Shown: positions 9,470-18,306, numbered from the stretch's first letter. The stretch: DNA of 64,000 bases from Bacteroidota bacterium (GCA_013376995.1 JACAAZ010000004.1:82952-146951); one strand, 5' to 3'. A program made the numbers and translations. Notes: generated from the letters alone by a model not told the origin.

Positions 9470-10333
9470 CTATTCTTCTGAGGAGGGTGAATAATGCGAA
9501 AATGTGCTCATCACATTCTCCAGGTATGTCTTCGTAACAGGAAGATCCTGCGCCTCCCGTATTCCAAGTTCTAACTTTATTCCATCCTTTTCACGACGGA
9601 TCACCTTGACTAAATCACAATTGACCATAAACCGTCTGTGGCAACGGATGATGTCTGTTCCTTTCAACGATTCTTCAAGGTTCTTTAGGGTGTTTCGCAA
9701 CATGAAACGAGTGATCTTTTCCTTATCCATGTAAAAGATGCTTACATAATTATCTGAAGCTTCGATATAAAGCAAATTCTCCATCTTAACCGAAAATCGC
9801 ATAACACCTTTTTCATCTTCGAAAATGGCCATCAACTTTGAGCTGTCAGGCGATTGCAAGCCTTGCGACATTTCATCGATCATGATCTTTTTATCTCTCC
9901 ATGAAAAATAAAGCCAAAGCACAGAGTAAGGTAAAAGCAGCAGCAATGCCGTGTTTTGAATGGAAAGCTTCAGCAGGTTTGGAAAAAACCGGGTATCATG
10001 CAGAATAAACTTTATATATACCGAATAAAACATCGCCATGGAAACAACCTCAACAAGCACCCATCCAAGATATTGCCAGTAATTGATGGGATTTCTTTTA
10101 CAGCGGTAATACATGATAATTCTGCTTATTACGACTACCATTACTCCTGTAAGTGTAATGAGGCTTGAATATAAAAGCAATTGCCAGGGGGAAAGATCGA
10201 ACCAGACATTCACGCCAAATGGCTGGTAAATGTTAATAAAAGCAAGTGCAAAAGCTGCAGTCAGAAGTACAAGCTGAACAATATTCCTCTTAGAAGTAAG
10301 GTATTTTGGTATAGGCTTGAAAAAGTCTGCCAT
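9470..10333 (-). CDS. Membrane-anchored LytTR-type DNA-binding regulator
   Basis: The protein joins four predicted membrane helices in its N-terminal half (starting near VQLVLLTAAFALAFI) to a C-terminal LytTR DNA-binding domain of about 100 residues. The latter is recognised by YIEASDNYVSIFY, MLRNTLKNLEESL and the IIRCHRRFMVNCDLV segment. LytTR domains bind direct repeats upstream of target genes. Here there is no receiver domain, so it resembles membrane-bound one-component LytTR proteins frequent in Bacteroidota. A longer start at 10357 exists, but the -7 box at 10355-10362 overlaps it, so the Met at 10333 (MADFFKPIPKYL) is preferred, giving 287 residues. No partner kinase lies nearby. Confidence 0.9.
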   Translation of the reverse strand: MADFFKPIPKYLTSKRNIVQLVLLTAAFALAFINIYQPFGVNVWFDLSPWQLLLYSSLITLTGVMVVVISRIIMYYRCKRNPINYWQYLGWVLVEVVSMAMFYSVYIKFILHDTRFFPNLLKLSIQNTALLLLLPYSVLWLYFSWRDKKIMIDEMSQGLQSPDSSKLMAIFEDEKGVMRFSVKMENLLYIEASDNYVSIFYMDKEKITRFMLRNTLKNLEESLKGTDIIRCHRRFMVNCDLVKVIRREKDGIKLELGIREAQDLPVTKTYLENVMSTFSHYSPSSEE

Positions 10334-10354
10334 TTTACTTTCATTAATACACTT

Positions 10355-10362
10355 CAAAATTA
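10355..10362 (-). promoter_or_regulatory. -7 promoter box of the LytTR gene
   Basis: TAATTTTG on the minus strand matches TAnnTTTG perfectly. It lies 21 bp upstream of the preferred start at 10333 and overlaps the alternative start at 10357. No clear -33 element is present. Confidence 0.45.
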
Positions 10363-10567
10363 GGCTTTTCTAGGTTATGACTAGCGTAATAAGGAGTTTT
10401 AGGATTCCCGGGTCAATCGAAATTCACCCCTCTATTCAATTTTCTACCCCTCTATTCATCTTTCTGTCCCTTTAGTATGGCTGATATCCCATTTTAGAAA
10501 ACGCTTGTTGAATGCGTTGTTACTTTGTATCATAAATTCTAACATCAAACTTTCCAATGCATTTATC

Positions 10568-11728
10568 ATGGATTACTCAGTCCTTTATAACAAACTAAAA
10601 AAATCTTTTGACCCACAGAAAAGCTTCATGGAGTTCGAGGGTTTTGAGGTTGTTTGTTCAATGTTCGATTTCAAATCTGATACAAATGATCACAGGTTGA
10701 TAAATACTCAGATTAGCTCAGAAAAACATATAGAGATTTCCGGACTTCCTGATGATACAATAAAGGAAAACCAGAAATTCCATTATCCAGTCCTATATAA
10801 GAATACTGGGGCCAAATATGATCATGCAATTATCCTTTTGCATGGATTGAATGAGAAAAGTTGGATAAAGTATCTGACCTGGGCTTTTTTCCTGGTAGAA
10901 AATACAGGCCACCCGGTGATTCTTTTTCCAATTGCTTTCCATATGGACAGGGCTCCTTCCTTATGGGGAGATCTAAGAAAGATGTCAAGCTTCGTAGATA
11001 ATAGGAAAATACTATACGGAGATCTGCCTTTCCTTACATTCGTCAACGTGGCTCTGAGTGACAGGCTCACTGAAGATCCGCTTAGGTTCTATAATTCAGG
11101 ATATCAAAGCGCAATGGATTTAACGAAATTAAGCAGCCAGCTGCGTAATGGTGATCACCCTTTATTTCTAAAAGATACAACAGTTGATTTCTTTGCTTAT
11201 TCTATTGGAGCTTTCCTGGCCCAGATTCTTTTGTTAGGTAACCCTGATAACCTCTATTTAAACTCTAAACTATTTATGTTTTGCGGAGGTGCCTTTTTTA
11301 ATGAAATGAATGGCGTTTCAAAACATATCATGGACCAGTTGGCTTTCAGGCGTCTGAGGAATTATTATTTATTTCATTTTGAGGAAGATGCTTTCAATAA
11401 TGTTGAAATGAAGGAAGAACTTTATGGATCTGAATTGGGTAAAGCATTTGTCTCAATGCTGGCTTCTACAAAATTGAAGGAATTCAGACAGCAACGGCTT
11501 AATACGATAAATGGACGGATGAATTCCATTTCACTTGCAAAAGACCTGGTGATCCCATGTAAAGCCACTGACGAGAAAAGGAATGAATTTGGACTCCTTG
11601 AAATACAGGACTTTCCTTTCCCTTATTGCCATGAAAATCCCTTTCCTATTCTGGAGGGAACTAATAGCAGCCTTGTTGATGCAAGTTTCGAGAATGTTTT
11701 TGGGAAAGCTGCAAAGTTCCTCTGCTGA
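10568..11728 (+). CDS. Alpha/beta-hydrolase-like protein of unknown function (possibly DUF6051 family)
   Basis: A 386-residue protein without signal peptide. It shows an alpha/beta-hydrolase layout: an oxyanion-type strand and turn (AIILLHGLNEKSW), a nucleophile elbow AYSIGA in which the first Gly of GxSxG is Ala, and late acidic and His candidates (YCHENPFP). The region between the elbow and the C-terminus is longer than in simple esterases. I think it matches the Bacteroidota family DUF6051, but this is from memory of its general form. The frame extends to 10505, but MDYSVLYNKLKK at 10568 is the more natural N-terminus. It is a single gene, convergent with the next gene (10 bp between their ends). 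The substrate is unknown. Confidence 0.75.
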   Translation: MDYSVLYNKLKKSFDPQKSFMEFEGFEVVCSMFDFKSDTNDHRLINTQISSEKHIEISGLPDDTIKENQKFHYPVLYKNTGAKYDHAIILLHGLNEKSWIKYLTWAFFLVENTGHPVILFPIAFHMDRAPSLWGDLRKMSSFVDNRKILYGDLPFLTFVNVALSDRLTEDPLRFYNSGYQSAMDLTKLSSQLRNGDHPLFLKDTTVDFFAYSIGAFLAQILLLGNPDNLYLNSKLFMFCGGAFFNEMNGVSKHIMDQLAFRRLRNYYLFHFEEDAFNNVEMKEELYGSELGKAFVSMLASTKLKEFRQQRLNTINGRMNSISLAKDLVIPCKATDEKRNEFGLLEIQDFPFPYCHENPFPILEGTNSSLVDASFENVFGKAAKFLC

Positions 11729-11738
11729 TTCATTGTAC

Positions 11739-13136
11739 TTATCTGATGATAAGACTTGTAGTGGCAGATCGTAGTTGGTTTCTTAATCGCAAGGTATAAT
11801 GCCCCGAAGGCAAATCCAGATCAAGGTGCGCAGGGTTAGCATTAGCAAAATCCTTTATCATTAATTTCCCATCATCATTATATATTTCTACCTGGGACAT
11901 GTGTGGTAATTTCAGAAGTGCAGAATTTACAGTGATAGAGCCACCTGATGGATTCGGGAATATGGAAACTATAGGAACTGCCGATGCGCTTTCTGGAGTT
12001 GATGTTAAGTAATTCTCCAGTCCTGTTTCGCATTTTTTTACCATGTGGATATGTTGCCATGACATGGTAAATACCTTCTCAGTGTAGTAGATAAAAGCAC
12101 TGTCACTGAATATAACAGGCTCCGGATCAATGCGAATGGCTTCTGCGCTGTCACTTACTCTTCTCATTAATGGATGATCAGGATTTATAGCAGCGATCCA
12201 GATTTGTGCAGGCATTTCATCCATTCCCATCGTTGATTGCGCTGCCATAAAAGAAACATACGATCTGCCACCAAACTGAAACGGTTCTGGAGATGTAATA
12301 TACTGGTAAGGATAAGGCACAGGGCTGGAAAAAGAGTTAAAGAGATACCAGTTTCCATCCGCATTTTCCTGGAAGATTTTTAGAGTCTTGCTTCCATTAG
12401 TTCTGTACATGAACATTCTGCTATTGGTTTCAGGGTCATTCCACATGGAAGGAGCCCCTATAGTATCATCTGAGATCTGGGTAAAGTAAGGAAACATAGT
12501 CTGGACTTCTACAAAGCCTGGTTGCCTGGAGTGACTGTATGCGCAACATATTTGTTGATTGTCGTTAGCGAAAAATCCCAGAGTGACGTCAGGGTATAAA
12601 TTACATTTGTTAAAGTCTGTATTGTTAACCCATCTTATCCCATCATTGGATTCAGATTCAAACAAAAACATTCCAACAGAATCTGAATAATTGCGAGTTG
12701 CCATTGCATACAAAGCACCAGGATAATCCATTAAAGTTGTTGAATTCCAGCCCCCCAAAACCTGGGTTGCTACTGCAGGAAATCGCGTGTCGCCTTTTTT
12801 CTGGTTATAAACTATCTGGGTACATCCAGTGCTGAGCATCCATTCCGGCCCGTTCCAGCCTCCAGGAGTAGGAGGGGTGAGGTCAACATCTATTAGAGTG
12901 CCTTTCCCATCTGAAGGTACAAAACATCTTGTAACCGGGTTAAGTGAACAAACCCATAATTCCCCGCAAACCGACTGCCAGCAGACAATCTTCAGGTCCA
13001 TATTATACTCTGGATCAATGATGCTGGCATCCTGATCTGCAGCCAGTTCATCATGAACAATAAATCCATTTTGTGTATGACCAGAAAATGGAATCTGGAT
13101 AAGAATTAACACAAAGAGAGTATAAATCCGGATCAT
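11739..13136 (-). CDS. Secreted protein with T9SS type A sorting domain
   Basis: A 465-residue exported protein. It begins with a signal peptide (MIRIYTLFVLILIQIPFSGHTQ) and ends with a T9SS type A sorting domain of about 80 residues: IVSIFPNPSGGSITV, then VEIYNDDGKLM and a final SGHYTLRLRN strand ending in SLIIR. Type IX secretion would carry it across the outer membrane and may anchor it to the surface. The middle (about 30-370) is rich in aromatic and Asp/Asn residues, as in beta-propeller or sialidase-like folds, but I see no catalytic motif and do not assign a function. Its own -7 box lies 31 bp upstream. Confidence 0.9.
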   Translation of the reverse strand: MIRIYTLFVLILIQIPFSGHTQNGFIVHDELAADQDASIIDPEYNMDLKIVCWQSVCGELWVCSLNPVTRCFVPSDGKGTLIDVDLTPPTPGGWNGPEWMLSTGCTQIVYNQKKGDTRFPAVATQVLGGWNSTTLMDYPGALYAMATRNYSDSVGMFLFESESNDGIRWVNNTDFNKCNLYPDVTLGFFANDNQQICCAYSHSRQPGFVEVQTMFPYFTQISDDTIGAPSMWNDPETNSRMFMYRTNGSKTLKIFQENADGNWYLFNSFSSPVPYPYQYITSPEPFQFGGRSYVSFMAAQSTMGMDEMPAQIWIAAINPDHPLMRRVSDSAEAIRIDPEPVIFSDSAFIYYTEKVFTMSWQHIHMVKKCETGLENYLTSTPESASAVPIVSIFPNPSGGSITVNSALLKLPHMSQVEIYNDDGKLMIKDFANANPAHLDLDLPSGHYTLRLRNQLRSATTSLIIR

Positions 13137-13167
13137 AACTAATCGATTCGTTTAAACAATTCGGCCC

Positions 13168-13175
13168 CAAATTTA
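13168..13175 (-). promoter_or_regulatory. -7 promoter box of the T9SS type A gene
   Basis: TAAATTTG on the minus strand, a perfect TAnnTTTG, placed 31 bp before the ATG at 13136. No convincing -33 element is seen. Confidence 0.45.
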
Positions 13176-13252
13176 ATAAATCAATTATTTAAATACCTAA
13201 ATATTGAATAGTGCCTGAAATAATATTTCAGATATATATAATAAGAACCGGT

Positions 13253-14620
13253 TTATGCGAATAATAAACCAAAGACCTCCTCTACCTTTGTCACACCTGA
13301 AATATGAATATCCCATTTTTCGGTTTTCAATCCCTTAAGATTGTATTTAGAAACAAAGATCTGGCGAAAACCAAGTTTTTCAGCTTCTGATATTCTTTGT
13401 TCTATCCTGTTAACTGGTCTTATTTCTCCTGAAAGTCCGACTTCAGCAGCAAAACAAATATGTTGATTTAGTGGCTGGTCTTCGCTTGATGAAAGGATGG
13501 CACTTATAATGGCAAGGTCCATTGCCGGATCATCAACCCGAATGCCTCCGGTAATATTCAGGAAAACATCCTTGGTTCCTAATCTGAAACCACATCGCTT
13601 CTCAAGCACGGCAAGCAGCATGTTGAGTCTGCGTGTATCAAAACCAGTACAACTCCTTTGCGGAGTTCCATAAGCTGCAGTACTAACCAAAGCCTGGGTT
13701 TCCAATAGCATGGGCCTTAACCCTTCAATTGTAGAAGCGATGGCAACTCCACTGACTTCTTCATCCCGCTGCGAGAGTAGTATTTCCGAGGGATTGCTTA
13801 CCTCTCGTAATCCAGTATCCCTCATCTCAAAGATTCCCAGCTCAGAAGCTGAACCAAACCGATTCTTGATAGCTCTGAGAATGCGATAACCGTAATTCCT
13901 GTCTCCTTCAAATTGGAGCACTGTGTCAACCATATGTTCCAGGATCTTTGGCCCTGCCAGGTTCCCATCCTTGGTTATATGTCCTACCAGGAAGACCGGA
14001 ACACCAGTTGTTTTAGCGTACCGTTGCATTTCAGAAGCAGTTTCACGTATTTGTGAAATGCTGCCGGAACTTGATTCAATAACATTAGTTTGAAGGGTTT
14101 GAATGGAGTCGATAACAACAAGGCCTGGTTGCAGGGCTTCCAGGTGCTGAAAGATTGCCTGGGTATTGGTTTCGGTAAGTATATAACAGTCTGGGTCAGC
14201 ATAGCCAATTCGTTCTGCTCGCATGCGTATTTGCTGGTCACTCTCCTCCCCGGAAATGTAAAGAACCTTCTTCCCTTTCATCTGAAGAGCTACCTGCAGC
14301 ATTAGAGTTGATTTGCCAATACCTGGTTCTCCTCCAACCAGTATAAGTGAGCCTTCAACTAATCCTCCGCCCAGAACTCTGTCTAACTCGACACTACCTG
14401 TACTGGCCCTTCTCTCATTTCCTTCAACAATCTCATTGATCTTTTTGGGATGACTTTCGGATATCTTGAAATTTCCCTGGCTCTTTGTTCCAGTTTCACT
14501 CCGTTGAATAACTTCCTCAACAAAAGTGTTCCATTCCCCGCAGGAAGGACATTTGCCCATCCACTTGGGAGCCTGCGCGCCACAATTCTGACAGAAAAAA
14601 CTGGTCTTAACTTTCGCCAT
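13253..14620 (-). CDS. radA: DNA repair protein RadA
   Basis: RadA is a RecA-like, hexameric ATPase that drives branch migration of recombination intermediates. From the start used here (455 residues) it has the N-terminal zinc finger with Cys10, Cys13, Cys24 and Cys27, the Walker A loop GGEPGIGKST near residues 96-105, the RadA-specific KNRFG motif (IKNRFGSASELGIFEM), and a C-terminal Lon-protease-like domain that lacks the protease dyad function. A longer start at 14692 would add 24 residues not found in the family, so MAKVKTSFFC at 14620 is chosen. It is transcribed alone; a -7 box lies 57 bp upstream. Confidence 0.97.
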   Translation of the reverse strand: MAKVKTSFFCQNCGAQAPKWMGKCPSCGEWNTFVEEVIQRSETGTKSQGNFKISESHPKKINEIVEGNERRASTGSVELDRVLGGGLVEGSLILVGGEPGIGKSTLMLQVALQMKGKKVLYISGEESDQQIRMRAERIGYADPDCYILTETNTQAIFQHLEALQPGLVVIDSIQTLQTNVIESSSGSISQIRETASEMQRYAKTTGVPVFLVGHITKDGNLAGPKILEHMVDTVLQFEGDRNYGYRILRAIKNRFGSASELGIFEMRDTGLREVSNPSEILLSQRDEEVSGVAIASTIEGLRPMLLETQALVSTAAYGTPQRSCTGFDTRRLNMLLAVLEKRCGFRLGTKDVFLNITGGIRVDDPAMDLAIISAILSSSEDQPLNQHICFAAEVGLSGEIRPVNRIEQRISEAEKLGFRQIFVSKYNLKGLKTEKWDIHISGVTKVEEVFGLLFA

Positions 14621-14677
14621 TGGGTAAAAATAGGAAATCTTTAAAATCGACTGAGAACTTCTTGGAATTTTGATAAG

Positions 14678-14685
14678 CAAATCTA
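14678..14685 (-). promoter_or_regulatory. -7 promoter box of radA
   Basis: TAGATTTG on the minus strand matches TAnnTTTG. It sits 57 bp upstream of the preferred radA start, and it would lie inside the coding region if the long start at 14692 were used, which supports the short start. Confidence 0.45.
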
Positions 14686-14833
14686 CTATCAATAAACGCC
14701 TGCTGGCTAATTTGCCCCAAATACGCTGCCTTAGCGAGAAGTTTTCACTAATAAGTACGGAATGATAAGCATCAGGTGAAACTTATATTGAAAAACAATG
14801 GTATGACTATTTTATAACCAATGAGTGACTACT

Positions 14834-14915
14834 GAATGATCCGTCATCTGGCTGAAATGACAACCGGGACCATCGAATGATTCGCCTCAGGCGGAAATGA
14901 CCACCGATTGACAAC
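14834..14915. repeat. 41-bp imperfect tandem direct repeat with a short palindrome
   Basis: Two adjacent 41-bp units, 14834-14874 and 14875-14915, both begin GAATGATyCG and share GAAATGACmACCG; one 1-nt indel separates them. The second copy contains CGCCTCAGGCGG, whose reverse complement recurs near the right end of the window (63971-63985). Confidence 0.65.
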
Positions 14916-14938
14916 GACAAGAAATTCCGGTAGATTCT

Positions 14939-15442
14939 CTATTTCCCCCCAGCCAGTATCTTTCCTTCAATAGCTGAAGTAGAATATCCTTCCAGGAAAC
15001 TGATAGTGACTATTTCACCACCATGTGCATCGACTATGTCATATCCAACAATATCTTCAGGAAGATAATCAGCACCTTTTACCAGGACATCTGGAACAAC
15101 TGTCTTTATTAGCTCATAAGGGTTTTGTTCTCCAAAAAAAACAACACAGTCAACAAAACCTAACGAAGCCAGAATCATTGCACGGGATGCTTCATCCTGT
15201 ATTGGCCGGTTACCACCTTTCAGCTTTCGAACAGATTCGTCAGTGTTCAAACCAACAATCAGGAGGTTGCCTAATTCAGAAGCTTTAGCCAGGTAATCAA
15301 TATGGCCAAGATGCAGGATGTCAAAACAGCCGTTTGTAAAAACTATTTTTTTACCCTTGAACCTCCATATAGCAAGCTGACGCTGAAATTCTGGATCCTG
15401 CCTGCTGTAAATCTTTGATTTGATCAGGTCAAGCTTCGACAT
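14939..15442 (-). CDS. rfaE2: D-glycero-beta-D-manno-heptose 1-phosphate adenylyltransferase
   Basis: A 167-residue nucleotidyltransferase of the cytidylyltransferase-like fold. It is expected to transfer AMP to heptose 1-phosphate, giving ADP-heptose for the lipopolysaccharide inner core. The motif FTNGCFDILHLGHIDYL contains the HxGH active-site signature, and GLNTDESVRKLKG plus VLVKGADY match the stand-alone RfaE2 (HldE C-terminal) group. The sugar-kinase half of fused HldE is absent, and its partner is not in this window. The start overlaps the end of the upstream membrane protein gene by 14 bp, so translation is probably coupled. Confidence 0.93.
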   Translation of the reverse strand: MSKLDLIKSKIYSRQDPEFQRQLAIWRFKGKKIVFTNGCFDILHLGHIDYLAKASELGNLLIVGLNTDESVRKLKGGNRPIQDEASRAMILASLGFVDCVVFFGEQNPYELIKTVVPDVLVKGADYLPEDIVGYDIVDAHGGEIVTISFLEGYSTSAIEGKILAGGK

Positions 15443-16451
15443 AATTCTTTTTCTTTTGAATGATTGGAAGAATAATTAGTGATAAACCACCAAGGATAAT
15501 GATAGTAATGGTTTGCGAACTCCAGATAAGCCAGCCAAGTGCGTAGCCTTTGGTGGCAACAACAGAGTACAGGACTAAGGTTTCAGCTACTATGGCTGGA
15601 TAAATCCCAATTCCTCCTTGCACGACCATTATTCCGATGGTCCCAAATACCAATGCGGCCAGGCCTGCGTCAATTCCAAGGTGAGCGGTTTCAGGGAGAC
15701 TGAAAAATACCAGGTAAGCCATAATCAGGTAAAGAGCCCAGATAGAGAATGAATAAAATGCAAAAAGCCAAAGCCTTTTAACTTTAACCAGCGATTTTAT
15801 TCCTTCAAGAAATCCCAATGCCATATTCCAGAACTTTATGAAGTACTTGTTCCTGGCAATTTGCTTCCTGAAGATGAAATAAATAATTGCTACTAATATA
15901 ATTCCTCCTAGTGCTATAAGTTTCAGGCTTCCCGAGAGGTCCATAGTCAGGTGGAACTTCTGTTCGAGGGGCGTATATACTTTAGCATCAATAAAGTTGG
16001 AGAGCTTATCAAACTGCAGGGCAAGGTTTAAAAAGAATAAAGCAACGAACATTGCCAGGTCAATGGCTCGTTCTGTAATGACTGTACCAAAGGATTTATT
16101 GAAAGGGACACCCTCGTATCTTGTCAGGACAGTGCACCTGCTAACCTCTCCAAGGCGCGGTAGAGCAAGGTTGGCTATATAACCAATCATAACCGCGAAA
16201 AAAGTATTTCTTTTGCCAGGCAGGTATCCCATTGGCTCAAGTAACATTCTCCAACGGATTGCTCTCAGATAATGCGAAAGAATACCAAGAGCTACTGACA
16301 GGGAAATCCACCAATAATTGGCGTACCCGAAGGATTTCATGATTTCCTTTCGCTGATCTGTTGATAGGTTTCGCAGGAATAACCAGATAAAGAAAAAGCC
16401 GATGCCCATGAACAGCAAGAACCGGGCAACAGCAATAAGTTTGTTTTTCAA
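15429..16451 (-). CDS. Flippase-like integral membrane protein (LPG-synthase TM-domain / UPF0104 family)
   Basis: A 340-residue protein with about eight hydrophobic helices. It matches the lysylphosphatidylglycerol synthase transmembrane (UPF0104) family: an early ALGILSHYLRAIRWRMLLEP segment, then AVMIGYIANLALPRLGEVSRC and a late GTIGIMVVQGGIGIYPAIVAE segment. Members are thought to move lipid-linked or phospholipid substrates, but the substrate here cannot be told. The gene starts 6 bp after panD ends and overlaps rfaE2, so it sits in a panC-panD-flippase-rfaE2 unit. The rfaE2 neighbour makes an envelope-lipid role plausible. Confidence 0.88.
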   Translation of the reverse strand: MKNKLIAVARFLLFMGIGFFFIWLFLRNLSTDQRKEIMKSFGYANYWWISLSVALGILSHYLRAIRWRMLLEPMGYLPGKRNTFFAVMIGYIANLALPRLGEVSRCTVLTRYEGVPFNKSFGTVITERAIDLAMFVALFFLNLALQFDKLSNFIDAKVYTPLEQKFHLTMDLSGSLKLIALGGIILVAIIYFIFRKQIARNKYFIKFWNMALGFLEGIKSLVKVKRLWLFAFYSFSIWALYLIMAYLVFFSLPETAHLGIDAGLAALVFGTIGIMVVQGGIGIYPAIVAETLVLYSVVATKGYALGWLIWSSQTITIIILGGLSLIILPIIQKKKNYVEA

Positions 16452-16457
16452 AATAAT

Positions 16458-16805
16458 TTACCTTTTTTTGTTATTGGCATCTGGAAATACAATAGAAGGC
16501 TTGAATTTCCTTGCTTCTTCGAAATCCATATGAGCAAATGAGGCAATAATTACAAGATCGCCCGGATGCGCTTTTCTTGCTGCAGCTCCATTGAGTGAAA
16601 TAACGCCTGAACCGCGCTCCCCTTTGATCACGTACGTTTCCAACCGTTCTCCATTGTTGATGTTTACAACCTGGACTTTCTCAAACTCAATCATGTTTGC
16701 AGCATCCATCAAATCTTCATCTATCGAAATGGAACCTATATAGTTCAGGTTGGCCTGTGTTATGGTGGCCCGGTGTATTTTAGATTTAAGTATCTCGATT
16801 GTCAT
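16458..16805 (-). CDS. panD: Aspartate 1-decarboxylase
   Basis: PanD decarboxylates L-aspartate to beta-alanine, the amine half of pantothenate. The 115-residue proenzyme self-cleaves between Gly24 and Ser25 to form the pyruvoyl cofactor; both are present at the standard positions (YIGSISID). The C-terminal [20 protein letters not shown] segment is also typical. The product is the co-substrate of PanC, encoded just upstream. A -7 promoter box ends 4 bp before the ATG, which suggests a leaderless transcript of its own in addition to any read-through from panC. Confidence 0.97.
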   Translation of the reverse strand: MTIEILKSKIHRATITQANLNYIGSISIDEDLMDAANMIEFEKVQVVNINNGERLETYVIKGERGSGVISLNGAAARKAHPGDLVIIASFAHMDFEEARKFKPSIVFPDANNKKR

Positions 16806-16809
16806 GGGA

Positions 16810-16817
16810 CAAAATTA
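16810..16817 (-). promoter_or_regulatory. -7 promoter box abutting the panD start
   Basis: TAATTTTG on the minus strand, a perfect TAnnTTTG, leaves only 4 bp to the panD ATG. If used with usual geometry, transcription would begin at or next to the start codon. Confidence 0.45.
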
Positions 16818-16913
16818 CAAATAAAAACACAAAAAAATGCTGATGGGTATAACAATCAGATGAACAGTTTGTTACGAGTTATTTTTATAATATTCCATCT
16901 CCTGGAGATATTA

Positions 16914-17756
16914 TTAATAGAGGTTCATATTATCGATGAGCCTTACTTCTCCCAGAAATACCGCAACGCAAAGTATCGCATGATCAGAATCTTCCCATTC
17001 AGAAAGAGGCATTAATGTTTCCGTATCAACAACAGAGGCATATTCTACATCAAACCCAAGTGTTTGTTCAATTTCTCCCGTAACCATCTTACTAATGCCA
17101 TCTGGCGTAAACCAGCTATAATTATCCCGGGCTTTCAATAATGCCTGGTAAATTGAAGGAGCTATAGCCCTTTCATCTGGATTAAGCCTTTCATTCCTGG
17201 AACTCATGGCAAGGCCGTCTGGCTCACGAACGGTTGGACAGGCTACAATTTCAACGGGTAGTTGTAAGAGACGAACAAGATTCCTGATGATTGCTAATTG
17301 CTGAAAGTCTTTTTCCCCAAAATAGGATCGGTGTGGTTCGACTATTTCAAATAGTTTCCTGACCACTATTCCAACTCCGTTAAAATGACCTGGCCGAAAC
17401 TGACCTTCCATTACCTTGTCTAAAATCCCGAAATCAAATCGGGTCTGATCAGGCTGAGGATACATCTCTTCGACTGATGGGGCGAAAATTAAATCACAGG
17501 ATACGGATGTGAGTTTTTCAACATCTGCTTCAAGATTTCTTGGATATTTTTTCAGATCCTCTGGATTATTGAATTGTGTAGGGTTCACAAAAATGCTTAC
17601 AACAACACAGTCGTTTTCTTCACTGCATTTTTGAACTAATTTGAGGTGGCCGGCGTGAAGGGCACCCATGGTTGGTACAAACCCTATACTTTTACCTTCT
17701 CTCCTGATTTTTGAAAGAAACTCACGGGTCTCAGCAATTGTATGAATTACAAGCAT
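16914..17756 (-). CDS. panC: Pantothenate synthetase (pantoate-beta-alanine ligase)
   Basis: PanC joins pantoate and beta-alanine using ATP to give pantothenate, the precursor of coenzyme A. The 280-residue protein has the adenylate-forming signature FVPTMGALHAGHLKLV with HAGH, SIFVNPTQF, the FGEKDFQQLAIIRNLV segment and SSRNERL in the C-terminal half. Length is normal. panD lies 108 bp downstream, so the two enzymes that use and make beta-alanine are adjacent. The 5-prime side faces the long heptamer array. Confidence 0.97.
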   Translation of the reverse strand: MLVIHTIAETREFLSKIRREGKSIGFVPTMGALHAGHLKLVQKCSEENDCVVVSIFVNPTQFNNPEDLKKYPRNLEADVEKLTSVSCDLIFAPSVEEMYPQPDQTRFDFGILDKVMEGQFRPGHFNGVGIVVRKLFEIVEPHRSYFGEKDFQQLAIIRNLVRLLQLPVEIVACPTVREPDGLAMSSRNERLNPDERAIAPSIYQALLKARDNYSWFTPDGISKMVTGEIEQTLGFDVEYASVVDTETLMPLSEWEDSDHAILCVAVFLGEVRLIDNMNLY

Positions 17757-17887
17757 ATAATTGGTTTTACTCAGGAAACCGTTACATGTTTACTGCTTTC
17801 AATTATTTATGATTGAAATGGAATTTGCCATAATAGCAAACCAGAATAAAATATGGTAAGAAGTCAAATGACTAAGATATTTTTCAG

Positions 17888-18306
17888 CTTCCAGCCGCCA
17901 AACTAATATTTCCCACAACCTGCTTCCCGCCACCTGTTCCTTCTTCCTGCTTCGAACATCCGGCTTCAGATTTCCAGCCAACTGCTTCCGGCTTCCGGCT
18001 TCCTGCTTCCGGCTTCCAGCTTTCGACTTCCAGCTTTCGACTTCCTGCTTCCTGCTTCCTGCTTCCGACTTCCTACTTCCTGCTTCCTGCTTCCGACTTC
18101 CGACTTCCTGCTTCCGACTTCCGGCTTCCGGCTTCCTGCTTCCAGCTTCCGACTTCCGGCTTCCTGCTTCCAGCTTCCAATTTCCGACTTCCAGCTTCCG
18201 GCTTCCTGCTTCCTGCTTCCGACTTCCGACTTCCTGCTTCCGACTTCCAGCTTCCGGCTTCCTGCTTCCTGCTTCCTGCTTCCGACTTCCGGCCACCTGC
18301 TTCCTA
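17888..18306. repeat. Heptanucleotide tandem array (CTTCCNN; minus strand GAAGNNN)
   Basis: About 400 bp are built from a 7-bp unit, read on the plus strand as CTTCCTG, CTTCCGG, CTTCCAG, CTTCCGA and a few CTTTCGA. The regular core is about 17985-18303 (some 45 units by eye), and the copy decays toward 17888. Three units equal 21 bp, so a translation repeats every 7 residues and gives a long but meaningless frame. The array runs straight into the stop codon of the thioredoxin-like gene at 18304-18306. It fills almost the whole gap to panC. Confidence 0.9.

Larger units (their letters stand above)
14621..14938. other. Intergenic region between radA and rfaE2
   Basis: This 318-bp stretch holds the radA -7 box and the 41-bp imperfect tandem duplication listed separately. 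I find no tRNA, other RNA gene or protein-coding frame in it. Confidence 0.6.

Noticed and set aside
17799..18296. 165-residue frame on the minus strand with repeating AGSRKQE
   Set aside because: It is the translation of the 7-bp array (three units give 21 bp, or 7 residues). It has no other content and its length simply follows from the repeat lacking stop codons.
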